DNA from: CAVUAA01 sp963739345
GTDB lineage: Bacteria > Chlamydiota > Chlamydiia > Chlamydiales > JAFEGQ01
NCBI GenBank assembly: GCA_963739345.1
Contig: CAVUAA010000002.1
Coordinates: 186,001 to 250,000, forward strand
Direction of reading: 5' to 3'
Length of the DNA stretch: 64,000 nucleotides
Shown here: piece by piece, positions 24,395-32,849 of the stretch
Numbering within the stretch: position 1 is the stretch's first letter
Layout of the letters: each line of letters starts with the position of its first letter
Made by a program: the position numbers and the translations under genes
Notes under the pieces: generated by a model
The model's input: the letters and a program-made list of their open reading frames with translations, nothing else
Databases searched by the model: none
What the model was told of the DNA's origin: nothing

Positions 24395-24844
24395 TCAAGA
24401 CTTCTTGAGTTGATAGGTGCCCATCAAAACCGTCTCATCCAGCACATGTCCCTGTATCGCTTTTAGCAACTCAGCCTTCGTCGGCTCCCCCAGATCGGGA
24501 AGCACAACATCCAAAGCATACAGCTTAAAGAAGTACCGATGGCGGCCAATTGGCGGCATTGGACCTCCATAGCCCGTCCGCTTCCAATCATTCAACCCCT
24601 CAAGCGCCCCATCCACTCCTACCGCATCTGGCGACAAATTGTAGAGCACCCAGTGAACGTAGACCATCTTAGGCGCCTTCGGATCGGGTGCATCCGGATC
24701 ATCGACAATCAGCGCCAATGACTGACACCCCTCCGGGACCCCGGACCAGCTCAACGGCGGCGCTCGATCAGCACCTTCCCCTGTGTACTCAATCGGAATC
24801 TCCCCTTCGTGCGCAAAAGCAGATGAACTAATTGTAAACATCAT
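24395..24844 (-). CDS. YbhB/YbcL-type PEBP family protein
   Basis: 149 residues, full length for the bacterial phosphatidylethanolamine-binding (Raf-kinase-inhibitor-like) family. Hallmarks are the APPLSWSGVPEGCQSLALIV opening, the DDPDAPDP loop, HWVLYNL and the YGGPMPPIGRHRYFFKLYAL signature. A small-ligand pocket is known in the family, but no cellular role is firmly established. It overlaps the esterase gene by 17 bases, so the two are probably translated together. No clear signal peptide is present. Confidence 0.92.
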   Translation of the reverse strand: MMFTISSSAFAHEGEIPIEYTGEGADRAPPLSWSGVPEGCQSLALIVDDPDAPDPKAPKMVYVHWVLYNLSPDAVGVDGALEGLNDWKRTGYGGPMPPIGRHRYFFKLYALDVVLPDLGEPTKAELLKAIQGHVLDETVLMGTYQLKKS

Positions 24845-26084
24845 TCCCCTTTCCCAACAACGAAATCAACCCTTCTGAGAGCGTTCCTCGCCAGCAGACG
24901 TAGTCGTGTCCCCCTTCAAACTCGTCGTAGCTCACCGCGTATCCTTTTTCAAGGAGCACATCGCGCATCTCCCGATTTGACTCTAGCAAACTGGGGCCTC
25001 CAAACAGCGGCAGCGTCTCAAGCGCTCCCACGTCCAAATAGAATCGAACCCCGACCGGCTCCCGTTCCTCATACTGTCTCACCAGCCAGCTTGGCCGCTC
25101 ATCTCCTGCCGGCCTCCACAAAAACGACCCCGACTGCGACAACACATTCCCGAAGTACTCTGGATACTCCAGCGCCAAATAGGCTCCTGCCAGCCCGCCA
25201 AAACTCGCGCCCCCCACCACCACATCCGCTGGCTGGGCGCTCACATTGTAATGGCTGTGCGTCCATGGCAGCACCTCCTCCACCACAAACCGACCAAACG
25301 TCGGGTTGCACGGCAGCTCCTCGTTCCGACTCTCCTCATCGACATTGCCCACCAACACGGCTATAAACGGTCGAACAAGCTCTGCCCCGATCAAATTATC
25401 AAAGATCACTGGCGCATTCATCGCTTGGTCATACGCCGCTCCATCGAACAGCACTACCAGCGGATAAGGTCTCTTTTCCTCTGAATAGTGGGGCGGTACA
25501 TACACCCGCATCTTCCGCCGATTACCCAGGATCTCACTTGTCAGCTTGTGAGCCGCCACCGCCCCCCTGGCGGCATCTGCATATTTACGCACCCACCGCT
25601 GCTCAGGGGCTCCTGGCATCACCAACACAGAGTACGAATCCCCCTTATGCCCATTGAATGGATCGGCCCGGCACCTTCCCGTGTCCTTCCGCCTCTCCTC
25701 CAAAAACTCTTCCAAACTTGCCGTCGAAAAGGGCTTCAGCGATCCATTCACCACAAAGCGGTAGGTGGTCCGCACCGCATCGTCCACCACCACACTCCGA
25801 AACCAGAGATCGGTCCCCCCCAACCTCTCCATCAGACAATCAGCCGGATCACGCGCCAAAACTCCACTGAGCAGCACCACATGCCGCTCCTCGCCCCGCC
25901 CCCGATAGACAAAGGTCACCAGCGACTTCCCCTCCTCCTCGCACTCCTCGATCAGCGGCCCACTCACCTCAACCCAAAAAGCCTCCAGCGCCTCCCCGCT
26001 CAGCTCCTCTTCAAGCTGCGTCAAGCGGGGACTATCCAGTCCCCACAGCGCACCACACAATAAAACCATTATCAAATAACGCAT
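24828..26084 (-). CDS. Exported enterochelin-esterase-like alpha/beta hydrolase
   Basis: 418 residues from the ATG at 26084, which yields a signal peptide (MRYLIMVLLCGALWG); a six-residue upstream extension reaches into a repeat and is rejected. An N-terminal beta domain (FVYRGRGEERHVVLLSG, TTYRFVVNG) precedes an esterase domain like Fes/YieL: RKMRVYVPPHY, VVLFDGAAYD, nucleophile Ser in VGGASFGGLAGA, acid probably Asp in FYLDVGALE, and His in FEGGHDYVCWRGTL. Fes cleaves ferric enterobactin inside the cell; an exported version may act on another ester. No siderophore genes are nearby. Confidence 0.82.
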   Translation of the reverse strand: MRYLIMVLLCGALWGLDSPRLTQLEEELSGEALEAFWVEVSGPLIEECEEEGKSLVTFVYRGRGEERHVVLLSGVLARDPADCLMERLGGTDLWFRSVVVDDAVRTTYRFVVNGSLKPFSTASLEEFLEERRKDTGRCRADPFNGHKGDSYSVLVMPGAPEQRWVRKYADAARGAVAAHKLTSEILGNRRKMRVYVPPHYSEEKRPYPLVVLFDGAAYDQAMNAPVIFDNLIGAELVRPFIAVLVGNVDEESRNEELPCNPTFGRFVVEEVLPWTHSHYNVSAQPADVVVGGASFGGLAGAYLALEYPEYFGNVLSQSGSFLWRPAGDERPSWLVRQYEEREPVGVRFYLDVGALETLPLFGGPSLLESNREMRDVLLEKGYAVSYDEFEGGHDYVCWRGTLSEGLISLLGKGNDVYN

Positions 26085-26086
26085 TG

Positions 26087-26230
26087 ACCCAGATGCTACC
26101 ATAACCTTCCCCTAGGACGTCTGATTTTGAGTGAGATACAAGCATCGCGACGAGTCCCATGATGAATCATGGGCGAAGTAGATTGCCAAAAGCAGGCACC
26201 ATAGGGGGAGGATAGGGTCGCACTCTGGGC
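26087..26230. repeat. Fold-back (MITE-like) repeat, copy B
   Basis: About 145 bases between the esterase start and the 3' end of tRNA-Thr. The ends are ACCCAGATGC and its partner GCACTCTGGGC, flanked by CATTG on both sides (26082-26086 and 26231-26235), a likely 5-base target duplication. Inner arms CTAGGACGTCTGATTTT and AAAAGCAGGCACC pair imperfectly. The central hairpin is CCCATGAT-GA-ATCATGGG, a different sequence from copies A and C but again self-complementary. Confidence 0.8.
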
Positions 26231-26234
26231 CATT

Positions 26235-26306
26235 GCCTAAAGACGGAATCGAACCGCCGACCTTCGCATTACGAATGCGCTGCTCTACCAACTGAGCTAT
26301 TTAGGC
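26235..26306 (-). tRNA. tRNA-Thr (anticodon CGT)
   Basis: 72 bases fold as a cloverleaf. The acceptor stem GCCTAAA pairs with TTTAGGC, the D arm is GCTCAGTTGGTAGAGC, the anticodon stem CGCAT encloses the loop TTCGTAA, and the T loop is GGTTCGATTCC. Anticodon CGT reads ACG threonine codons. CCA is not encoded. The fold-back repeat copy B begins right at its 3' end. Confidence 0.95.
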
Positions 26307-26318
26307 GTCAAAGAAACG

Positions 26319-27326
26319 TCACAATATTACAGGAAGTTTCTGCAAAAACTCAAGCGCTGTGCAACGCTTCTCTTCCCCGGCCGCAAGCCCCGATTTGATC
26401 ACCGGCACAAGGAGATGCTCCGGGAGATCAAGCGCGATCTCTCTGCACAGTCCTTCGCCTATCTGCTTTGCTACTTTGGACGTAGGCCCTTTTCCCTCAT
26501 CCAACCACCTATCCCAGTCAACCGGCTCATAGGCTGCCTCAACAAAAGGGGGGAATTTATCTACAACTTCGCGATCTTTCACCGAACCGTAGAGCATCTG
26601 ATAGACGACCAGGGCAAGCGCCCAAACATCGGACTTGAGTCCCACCCGTTCGCCAAAAAAGATTTCGGGGGCGTAGAAGGCCGGCGAACCAGACGATTTC
26701 TTCACCCTAGCCCCCACATGAGGAAGCTTCTGCGCGTAATCGAAATCGGTAATACGCAAGAGGTGTTTCCCCTCTTTGAACTGAACCAAAATATTGCTGG
26801 GCTTGATGTCGTTGTGCAAGATGCAGTTCTGGTGCAGAAACACCACCCCCTGGGCAATCTCCCGCACCGCGGAACTGACCATGCCCACCGGCAGCACAAT
26901 CCCACGGAGCGTGGTCTCATGGAGAAACTCGAGTGCAATCAGGCGGACTAACTGGTTATTTTTCGCTGCATACCACACATAGTCGGGCCGCTGAATATTC
27001 ATGTGTTCGTCTAGGTCGTATACAATATCGTACCCCCGCTTTACCCATTGAACCTGCTCCATCGGCAGCTCCCGCCTCGTTTCGATCCAGGCACACACGA
27101 CTCCATCCCCATACGCCTTAAAAACCCTCTTCGCCCCTCCGCACTCCACCTCCTCCCCCTTCTCAAAACGTTTGCCATCCAAAATAAGGCACTCACCAGG
27201 CTGATAGCGCAGCCAACTTCGCACAACCGCTCCGACAGTGACTACAACAAGCAAAGCAACCGCTGTCTTCCATCTCCACCCACTCTGTGCTACGCCCATA
27301 AACCCGGTTGCCAGTTCAACTTGCAT
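26319..27326 (-). CDS. Membrane-anchored Ser/Thr kinase-like protein, divergent catalytic residues
   Basis: 335 residues from the ATG at 27326, preceded by GGAG at good spacing. A TTG 12 bases upstream also opens the frame. One membrane helix (about 20-36) puts the kinase-like domain after it. Later motifs are clear: HNDIKPSN (HRD region, with Lys and Asn kept), ITDFDYA in place of DFG, APE, and LKSDVWALALVVYQMLYG. The N-lobe is poor: the segment VVCAWIE stands where VAxK should provide the ATP lysine, with Trp instead, and no glycine-rich loop is evident. It may be a pseudokinase or a very divergent Pkn-type kinase. Confidence 0.72.
   Translation of the reverse strand: MQVELATGFMGVAQSGWRWKTAVALLVVVTVGAVVRSWLRYQPGECLILDGKRFEKGEEVECGGAKRVFKAYGDGVVCAWIETRRELPMEQVQWVKRGYDIVYDLDEHMNIQRPDYVWYAAKNNQLVRLIALEFLHETTLRGIVLPVGMVSSAVREIAQGVVFLHQNCILHNDIKPSNILVQFKEGKHLLRITDFDYAQKLPHVGARVKKSSGSPAFYAPEIFFGERVGLKSDVWALALVVYQMLYGSVKDREVVDKFPPFVEAAYEPVDWDRWLDEGKGPTSKVAKQIGEGLCREIALDLPEHLLVPVIKSGLAAGEEKRCTALEFLQKLPVIL
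26324..26353 (-). promoter_or_regulatory. Probable sigma-66/70-type promoter of tRNA-Thr
   Basis: On the minus strand TTGAGT (26348-26353) is followed after 18 bases by TAATAT (26324-26329), about 18 bases before the tRNA 5' end. It lies inside the last codons of the kinase-like gene, so that gene's 3' end doubles as promoter. Confidence 0.6.
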
Positions 27327-27432
27327 AGTTTTCTCCAATTCGGCGAGAAATAATAAGCGATCAGGAGCTCTCGGCCAAGTGAATTAAGTCCTACATTGAC
27401 AATCGACGAAGAAGCCCCTACCCTCTCTCTCT

Positions 27433-28620
27433 GTGAAAAAAGCACATTGGGGAAATACTCTTAGCGGAACGCTGTTTGTCGCAGGCACGTCAATTGGCGC
27501 CGGCATGCTCGCCCTTCCGTTTGCGACGGGAGTGGCTGGTTTTGTGCCGGCGGTGGTGATCAACCTTGTCTCGTGGGCCTACATGTTTTGCACCGGCCTC
27601 CTCTTTTTGGAGGTGACCCTCTGGATGCCCGATGGGGCCAACGTCTTATCGATGAGCCGCCGCTTCCTCGGCGTGCCGGGGCGGTGGATTGGGGGGGCCG
27701 CCTTCCTCTACCTCTACTACTGTCTCCTGGTCGCCTACTTCTCGGCCGGCACGCCCATCCTCACCGAAACCATTGAGCAAATTTCCGGCCTCCAGCTATC
27801 CCCCCGTCAGGGGCTGGCTCTGTTTACACTTATTTTTGGTTTTGTCATCTGGCTTGGCGCCTGGATCACCGACCGGCTCAACTTCATCCTAATGGCCGGC
27901 CTCATCATCTCCTACATCGCCATGGTGGGAACTGGCGCCAGCGAGGTGCGTTTTGACCTCCTCATCCACCAGGAGTGGAGGCTCGCCTTCTTCGCCATCC
28001 CTACCGTCTGGGCCGCCTTCGGCTATCACAACATTGTCCCCTCCATCACCACCTACCTCCACCGCGACTCCCACAAGCTCCGGTGGGCCATCTTCCTTGG
28101 CACCCTCATCCCCCTCATCATCTACGGTTTTTGGCAGCTGGTCGTCATCGGTTCCATCCCCCCCGACGTGATCGCTTCAACCCTCGAGCAGGGCAAACCG
28201 ATCACCGATGCCCTTGGTGGTGAAACCGTCTGGTTTGCCGGCTTTGCCCGCTACTTCGCCTTCTTCGCCATTGTCACCTCCGTCCTTGGTGTCTCCCTCT
28301 CCATGGTCGACTTCATGGGTGATGGAACCAATATCCCCCGCAAGGGTTGGGGGCGCTTTGCCCTCTGCCTCCTCGTCTTCATCCCCCCCTTCGCCTTCAC
28401 CTGGGAGGCCCCCCACCTCTTCTTCTCTGCCCTCCACTGGGCTGGCGTCTATGGCGAAGCCATCCTCAACGGCCTCCTCCCCATCCTCATGGTGTGGGTG
28501 GGCCGCTACTTCATGAAGCAAAAGTCCGAATACCGCCTCCCTGGCGGCCGCTGGACCCTTTCCATCCTCCTGCTATTGACTATACTGATCATCACCTTCG
28601 AAACTGCCCGACTCTTCTAA
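27433..28620 (+). CDS. tyrP: Aromatic amino-acid permease, TyrP/Mtr family
   Basis: 395 residues, about 11 membrane helices, inner-membrane proton symporter that imports tyrosine or tryptophan. The signature N-terminus is GTSIGAGMLALPFATG, as in E. coli TyrP/Mtr and chlamydial TyrP. GTG start (VKKAHWG). It stands alone between the kinase-like gene (divergent) and mreC (convergent), and its stop is followed at once by the 41-base hairpin repeat. Confidence 0.92.
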   Translation: MKKAHWGNTLSGTLFVAGTSIGAGMLALPFATGVAGFVPAVVINLVSWAYMFCTGLLFLEVTLWMPDGANVLSMSRRFLGVPGRWIGGAAFLYLYYCLLVAYFSAGTPILTETIEQISGLQLSPRQGLALFTLIFGFVIWLGAWITDRLNFILMAGLIISYIAMVGTGASEVRFDLLIHQEWRLAFFAIPTVWAAFGYHNIVPSITTYLHRDSHKLRWAIFLGTLIPLIIYGFWQLVVIGSIPPDVIASTLEQGKPITDALGGETVWFAGFARYFAFFAIVTSVLGVSLSMVDFMGDGTNIPRKGWGRFALCLLVFIPPFAFTWEAPHLFFSALHWAGVYGEAILNGLLPILMVWVGRYFMKQKSEYRLPGGRWTLSILLLLTILIITFETARLF

Positions 28621-28661
28621 AATTGTCACATTCTGGGACAGTCCCCAATTGTGACAATTTT
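28621..28661. repeat. 41-base hairpin repeat between convergent genes, copy 2
   Basis: Identical over 41 bases to 10321-10361, and again located immediately after a plus-strand stop (tyrP) and just before the stop of a minus-strand gene (mreC at 28666). Outer dyad TTGTCACA/TGTGACAA and inner GGGAC/GTCCC. Confidence 0.85.
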
Positions 28662-28665
28662 CGGA

Positions 28666-29454
28666 TTAGCCGATTGGCGGGAGGACGAAGAGGTGGGTGA
28701 GTTCGTCGAGGTTGGGGGCGACGGGGGTGGCGGTGAGGTTGTAGAAGTAGGCGCCCTCGCGGAGAGGGGCGACGGTGGCGACGCGGGCCACTTCAAGACC
28801 AGCGGGGAAAAGACCGTCCATGCCGGTGGTGATAAGAAGGTCACCTGGTTGAAGAATGGGCTGATCGGTGGTGCGCAGATCGCGGGCGGGGCCAGCTGAG
28901 TCGGAGAAGTCGTAGTTAAAACCGGTCCCTTCGAGGAGGGCGCCGCGGGAGCGCCAAAGGGGGTGACTGCTGCCGGAGAGCTCCCCCTTAGCGAGAAGGG
29001 CGCCGTCGCGGGAGGCGCGGACGCTGGGGTGGAGCCCTGAGTCTGTGATTAGGCGGACGCGAGCGCGGCGACCAGCAATGTGATCAATGACGCCGACGAG
29101 GGCGTTACCTACAACAACGGGACTGTTGGGGAGGACTTGGGTTTGGCCGATGTCGATCCCCACATCAATCCAGAGAGAACTGCTCCATGAGGCGGGGCTG
29201 CGAAAGACGACGCGGGCGGGGATGGCGCGGGAGGGAAGGGCGTCAGCGAGGTGAAGAGCGGCGTAAAGCTCTTTTACTTCGTGGCGGAGGCGGGCGTTTT
29301 CGGTGCGCAGTTGTTCAAGCTCCACATCTTCTGTCCCATGCGCCCAAGCACAGGTGGAGATGGCGAGGGAGCGGAGGCGGAGGGTGAAGGATTCGGGAAG
29401 GCTGAGGAGGAGAAAGAGGAGGAGAAGAACGGGTAAGTAGCGGCTCCTACTCAC
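28666..29454 (-). CDS. mreC: Rod-shape-determining protein MreC
   Basis: 262 residues. N-terminal membrane segment (YLPVLLLLFLLLSLPESF), short coiled coil (VELEQLRTENARLRHEVKEL), then the paired beta domains of MreC, with WIDVGIDIGQ, VGVIDHIAGRRARVRLITD and GDLLITTGMDGLFPAGLEVA. In chlamydiae it works with MreB at the division septum. The start overlaps the aminotransferase stop by ATGA, so the two are co-translated, an order also known in Chlamydia. Confidence 0.88.
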   Translation of the reverse strand: MSRSRYLPVLLLLFLLLSLPESFTLRLRSLAISTCAWAHGTEDVELEQLRTENARLRHEVKELYAALHLADALPSRAIPARVVFRSPASWSSSLWIDVGIDIGQTQVLPNSPVVVGNALVGVIDHIAGRRARVRLITDSGLHPSVRASRDGALLAKGELSGSSHPLWRSRGALLEGTGFNYDFSDSAGPARDLRTTDQPILQPGDLLITTGMDGLFPAGLEVARVATVAPLREGAYFYNLTATPVAPNLDELTHLFVLPPIG

Positions 29455-30623
29455 ACTGCACGGAGGGCATCGACCACGTAGTCGAGGTTTTTGCTGTTGA
29501 GGCCGCTCACATTGATCCGGCCATTCTTAGGGACGTGAATGCCAAATTCGTCGGTGAGCCGCTCTGCCTGCTCGCGGGTGAGACCGTAAAAGGAGAAGAG
29601 CCCCTTTTGTTTGTCGAGGAACTGGCAGTCGCTCCCCTTTGCCACCAGTCCAGTGACCAGGGCATGCCGCATCTCCTGAAGACGCTTCCGCATGCCGTTC
29701 ACTTCCGCCTCCCACTTGGCCCGTAACGGATCTGAGCCGAGGATGGTCCGGACAATTCTAGCACCGTGACAGGGGGGATTGGAGTAGTTCTTCCGGATAA
29801 GCTTGCGAAGCTGGGAGCCAACCCGAGTAGCGTCATCTGCCGCTTCACAGACGACAAATAGGCAGCCGGTCCGCTCGGCGTAGAGGCCAAAATTCTTTGA
29901 GCAGGAGAAGCAGACGAAACACTCGATTCCCTCCGCCACAAAGTGCCGAAGCCCGGCTACATCTGCGTCGAGCCCCTCACCAAATCCCTGGTAGGCACAA
30001 TCAAAAATGGTGAGGAGGTGGCGTCTGGTGACAATTTCAGCGATCGTCTTCCACTGCTCAAGGGTTGGATCAATGCCGGTCGGGTTGTGGCAGCAGGCGT
30101 GGAACAGGATGGCGCTCCCATCGGCCATCTTCTCCATCTCATCGACTAGCTTCTCGAAGGCAAGGCCTCGAGTGTCGAGATCAAAATAGGGGTAGGTGTG
30201 CCGCTCAAGACCAGAGGCTTGAAAGATACCGCCATGGTTGGCCCAGGTGGGGTCGGGGAGGTGGATCGCCCTGAATTCAAGCACCTGATGGAGAAAATCG
30301 CCGGTGAGACGGAGAGCGCCTGTCCCGCCGACTGTCTGCGCGCCACAGATCCGATCTGACATCTCCCCAAAAATAAGCTTTCCAATTTGCTGAACATATT
30401 CAGCATCGCCGTCAATGGGGAGGTAGGTTTTGGCCTCATTTCTCTCAAGCATCAACTGCTCGGCCTCATGCACAGTGGATAGGACATTTGCTTGGAGCTC
30501 GGCATTGCGGAAGACGCCCACGCCCAGATTGACCTTTTCAGGGCGGGGATCCTCCCTAAAAGCGACGCTCAGACCAAAGATGGCGTCGGGGGGGGCTAGC
30601 TCTACTTCTTCAAACGTTCCCAT
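29451..30623 (-). CDS. tyrB: Aspartate/aromatic aminotransferase
   Basis: 390 residues, class I-alpha aminotransferase of the AspC/TyrB type. Clear motifs: VNLGVGVFRN at the N-terminus, the substrate loop TGALRLTGDFLHQ, NPTGIDPTLEQW, the aspartate in TIFDCAYQGFGEG, the Schiff-base lysine in CFSCSKNFGLYAERTG, and Arg in the GRINVSGL end. It interconverts aspartate or aromatic amino acids with 2-oxoglutarate. Confidence 0.92.
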   Translation of the reverse strand: MGTFEEVELAPPDAIFGLSVAFREDPRPEKVNLGVGVFRNAELQANVLSTVHEAEQLMLERNEAKTYLPIDGDAEYVQQIGKLIFGEMSDRICGAQTVGGTGALRLTGDFLHQVLEFRAIHLPDPTWANHGGIFQASGLERHTYPYFDLDTRGLAFEKLVDEMEKMADGSAILFHACCHNPTGIDPTLEQWKTIAEIVTRRHLLTIFDCAYQGFGEGLDADVAGLRHFVAEGIECFVCFSCSKNFGLYAERTGCLFVVCEAADDATRVGSQLRKLIRKNYSNPPCHGARIVRTILGSDPLRAKWEAEVNGMRKRLQEMRHALVTGLVAKGSDCQFLDKQKGLFSFYGLTREQAERLTDEFGIHVPKNGRINVSGLNSKNLDYVVDALRAV

Positions 30624-30642
30624 AGTCCATACTCTATCATAA

Positions 30643-30672
30643 TTGCCGAAAAACCGTCCCGTAGCCTACACT
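30643..30672 (+). promoter_or_regulatory. Probable promoter of tRNA-Ala
   Basis: TTGCCG (30643-30648), an 18-base spacer and TACACT (30667-30672), ending 14 bases before the tRNA 5' end. The placement suits transcription starting a few bases upstream of the mature tRNA. Confidence 0.55.
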
Positions 30673-30686
30673 GATTTTCGCATTTT

Positions 30687-30759
30687 GGGGTGTTAGCTCA
30701 GTTGGTAGAGCGCAACGATGGCATTGTTGAGGTCAGCGGTTCGACCCCGCTACACTCCA
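30687..30759 (+). tRNA. tRNA-Ala (anticodon GGC)
   Basis: 73 bases with acceptor GGGGTGT/ACACTCC (one G-T pair), D arm GCTCAGTTGGTAGAGC, anticodon stem CAACG around ATGGCAT and T arm AGCGGTTCGACCCCGCT. Anticodon GGC reads GCC/GCU alanine codons. Its last 10 bases overlap the antisense 3' end of the DinG-like gene, whose stop codon lies in the acceptor stem. Confidence 0.95.
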
Positions 30760-32843
30760 AATAGAATTTCTTCATTTCGAGCAAAGACTGTCACACGATC
30801 ATCAAATGATTGCAGGCAGTCGGGCAAGCTTTTCAAAAACGATCTTCCGTACGATTTACTGAGCAGCCTCGAATCGAGGCAGAGAATGCAGCCCCGGTCT
30901 TGCCGGTGGCGGATGAGACGGCCAATCCCCTGTTTAAATTTGACGATGGCTTGGGGGACGGTGTAGTCGAAGAACGGATTACCGCCAGCCTCCTCGATCG
31001 CTTCGGTGCGCGCCTGGATGATTGGCTCGGTGGGGACGCGGAAAGGGAGACGGGCGATGATGACACATCGGAGCGCCTCGCCGACAACGTCCACTCCTTC
31101 CCAAAATGAATCGGTTCCAAAGAGGACCGACCGGTCTGTCTCCTTGAAGTGGGCGAGCAGCTTATCCCGGTTGGTCTCCCCCTGTTTCATGGCGATAAAG
31201 CCCCGCGCTTTGAGCCTCTCACTCAAGATCGAGTAGCACTGATTGAGCATGGAGAAGGAGGTGAAGAGGACGAAGGCGTTCCCATCACTTGCCTCCACTC
31301 CCTCAAAGATCGCCTCCGCAGCAGCTGCGACGAAACCAGGCTCGTTAGGGGCGGGCATGTCTCTTGGGACAGCAAGTAGGGCTTGTTTCTCAAAGGCGAA
31401 GGGGGAGCGGTAGGCCGCCTCGCGCACCTCCTTCCCATCGAGCAGCTGTTCTGTAAGGCCGAGACGTTGACGGACAAATTGAAAGTTTTGATGGGTGGTG
31501 AGGGTGGCGCTGGTGAGGACAACGGCGGGGATGTTTTTGAAGAGTCGTTCGGCGAGTAAATACGAAACATCCAGAGCGGCCGAGACAAGACGGAGATTGG
31601 CAAAACCACGGTTGACATACGACTCGATCCATTTGACGGTAGTGGGGGTGAGCTCACCAAAGACAAAATCCTCAAAGACGGTGGCGGTTCGATCGAGACG
31701 ATCGGCGATGGCCCGAATATCGATGAGGACGCTACGGCTCTTCTCGTCGTCGCCCACATCTTTTTGGAGACTGCGGAGCGCAGCAACGTGCCGCCGCAAA
31801 CTCTCGACCAGCTGCTCGACGACCGGCTCGATCGTCTCCATCCACTTCGGATTTTCGAGGTGGTCGTTGGAGAGGCGGAGCTTTAAATCACTCTGGGTAC
31901 CGAAGAACTGAACGAGTTGGTGGAAGGTCTCATTGATGTCGGTGACCAGCCGTCGCTTCTCGGCGGGCAGATCGATCTTGAGCCGCTTGAGGAGCGCCTC
32001 ATCGGTCACCTTGGTGGCGAGGAGGGGGAGCTTGCCTGCCTCATGGAGGCTCCGCTTGTCGGAGGCGAGACGGCCCAGCTGCCGGATCATCTCGGCCCGC
32101 GACACCTCGGTGGCGAAGACCGAGGTGGCCACCTCTTCGAGGTGGTGCGCCTCATCAATGACGAGGTGATCGTAGCCAGGAAGTATTCCCGCCTCCCCCT
32201 CCTCCTTGAGTGCGAGGTCGGCGAGGAGGATGTGATGGTTGACGACGATCAGCTGCGCCTCTTCAGCCCGTTTTCTCGCCTCAAAGAAAAAACACTCCTT
32301 GTAAAAGGGGCACTGCCGGTGGCTACACGCATCGAAGTCGGCGCCGATCCGCTCCCAAACCGAAGGGAGGGGAGAGAAGGGAAGGTCGGAGCGAGTGCCG
32401 TCACTTGTCTGATGAAGCCACCCCTCAATCGTCTCGATCTGCCCCCGTTCTTCCTCCGAGAGGGTTCCTTTCTCGGCCACCGCATCACCCGCCTTGCGAA
32501 GGCAGGCGTAGTTGTTCATCCCCTTCACCAGGACAGCGCTAATCTCGACGCCAAGAGCGTCGACGAGGAAGGGAATATCTTTGTAGACCAGCTGCTCTTG
32601 GAGGTTGATCGTGTGGGTGGAGATGACCGTCTTCCGGCCGGGTGAGAGGATCGCGGGAACGAGATAGGCCATGCTCTTTCCGGTGCCGGTCCCCGCCTCG
32701 ATCAGCGCAATCTGCTCCCACTCAAACGTCTGAGCCACATCGAGCGCCATTTTCTGCTGCTCGTCTCGCTGCTCGTAGTCGTCTAGTCGGCTGGCGAGGA
32801 GACCGTCAGGCCCGAAAATTCGGTTAAGACCAGCCTCATCCAA
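30750..32843 (-). CDS. dinG: DinG-family ATP-dependent DNA helicase
   Basis: 697 residues, XPD-like superfamily 2 helicase. Walker A is EAGTGTGKSMAYLVPA, the DEAH box is VIDEAHHLEEV, and four cysteines between them (NYACLRKAG and DACSHRQCPFYKECFF) fit the iron-sulfur cluster of XPD/DinG. Late motifs include FGTDSFWEGVDVVGEALR and the arginine-finger-type QGIGRLIRHRQDRG. It likely unwinds forked DNA or R-loops. TTG start at 32843, seven bases after the rpoD stop, so it probably shares that transcript. Confidence 0.9.
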   Translation of the reverse strand: MDEAGLNRIFGPDGLLASRLDDYEQRDEQQKMALDVAQTFEWEQIALIEAGTGTGKSMAYLVPAILSPGRKTVISTHTINLQEQLVYKDIPFLVDALGVEISAVLVKGMNNYACLRKAGDAVAEKGTLSEEERGQIETIEGWLHQTSDGTRSDLPFSPLPSVWERIGADFDACSHRQCPFYKECFFFEARKRAEEAQLIVVNHHILLADLALKEEGEAGILPGYDHLVIDEAHHLEEVATSVFATEVSRAEMIRQLGRLASDKRSLHEAGKLPLLATKVTDEALLKRLKIDLPAEKRRLVTDINETFHQLVQFFGTQSDLKLRLSNDHLENPKWMETIEPVVEQLVESLRRHVAALRSLQKDVGDDEKSRSVLIDIRAIADRLDRTATVFEDFVFGELTPTTVKWIESYVNRGFANLRLVSAALDVSYLLAERLFKNIPAVVLTSATLTTHQNFQFVRQRLGLTEQLLDGKEVREAAYRSPFAFEKQALLAVPRDMPAPNEPGFVAAAAEAIFEGVEASDGNAFVLFTSFSMLNQCYSILSERLKARGFIAMKQGETNRDKLLAHFKETDRSVLFGTDSFWEGVDVVGEALRCVIIARLPFRVPTEPIIQARTEAIEEAGGNPFFDYTVPQAIVKFKQGIGRLIRHRQDRGCILCLDSRLLSKSYGRSFLKSLPDCLQSFDDRVTVFARNEEILFGV

Positions 32844-32849
32844 TCCGGC

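Noticed and set aside
26082..26306. tRNA-Thr as an integration site of a mobile island
   Set aside because: No integrase, no duplicated tRNA end, and the neighbouring element is a 145-base MITE-like repeat.
29252..29260. CGTAAAGC and GGTAAAGC (9553) as octamer copies in the first 40 kb
   Set aside because: They have one mismatch, and without a count of all one-mismatch variants they mean nothing.
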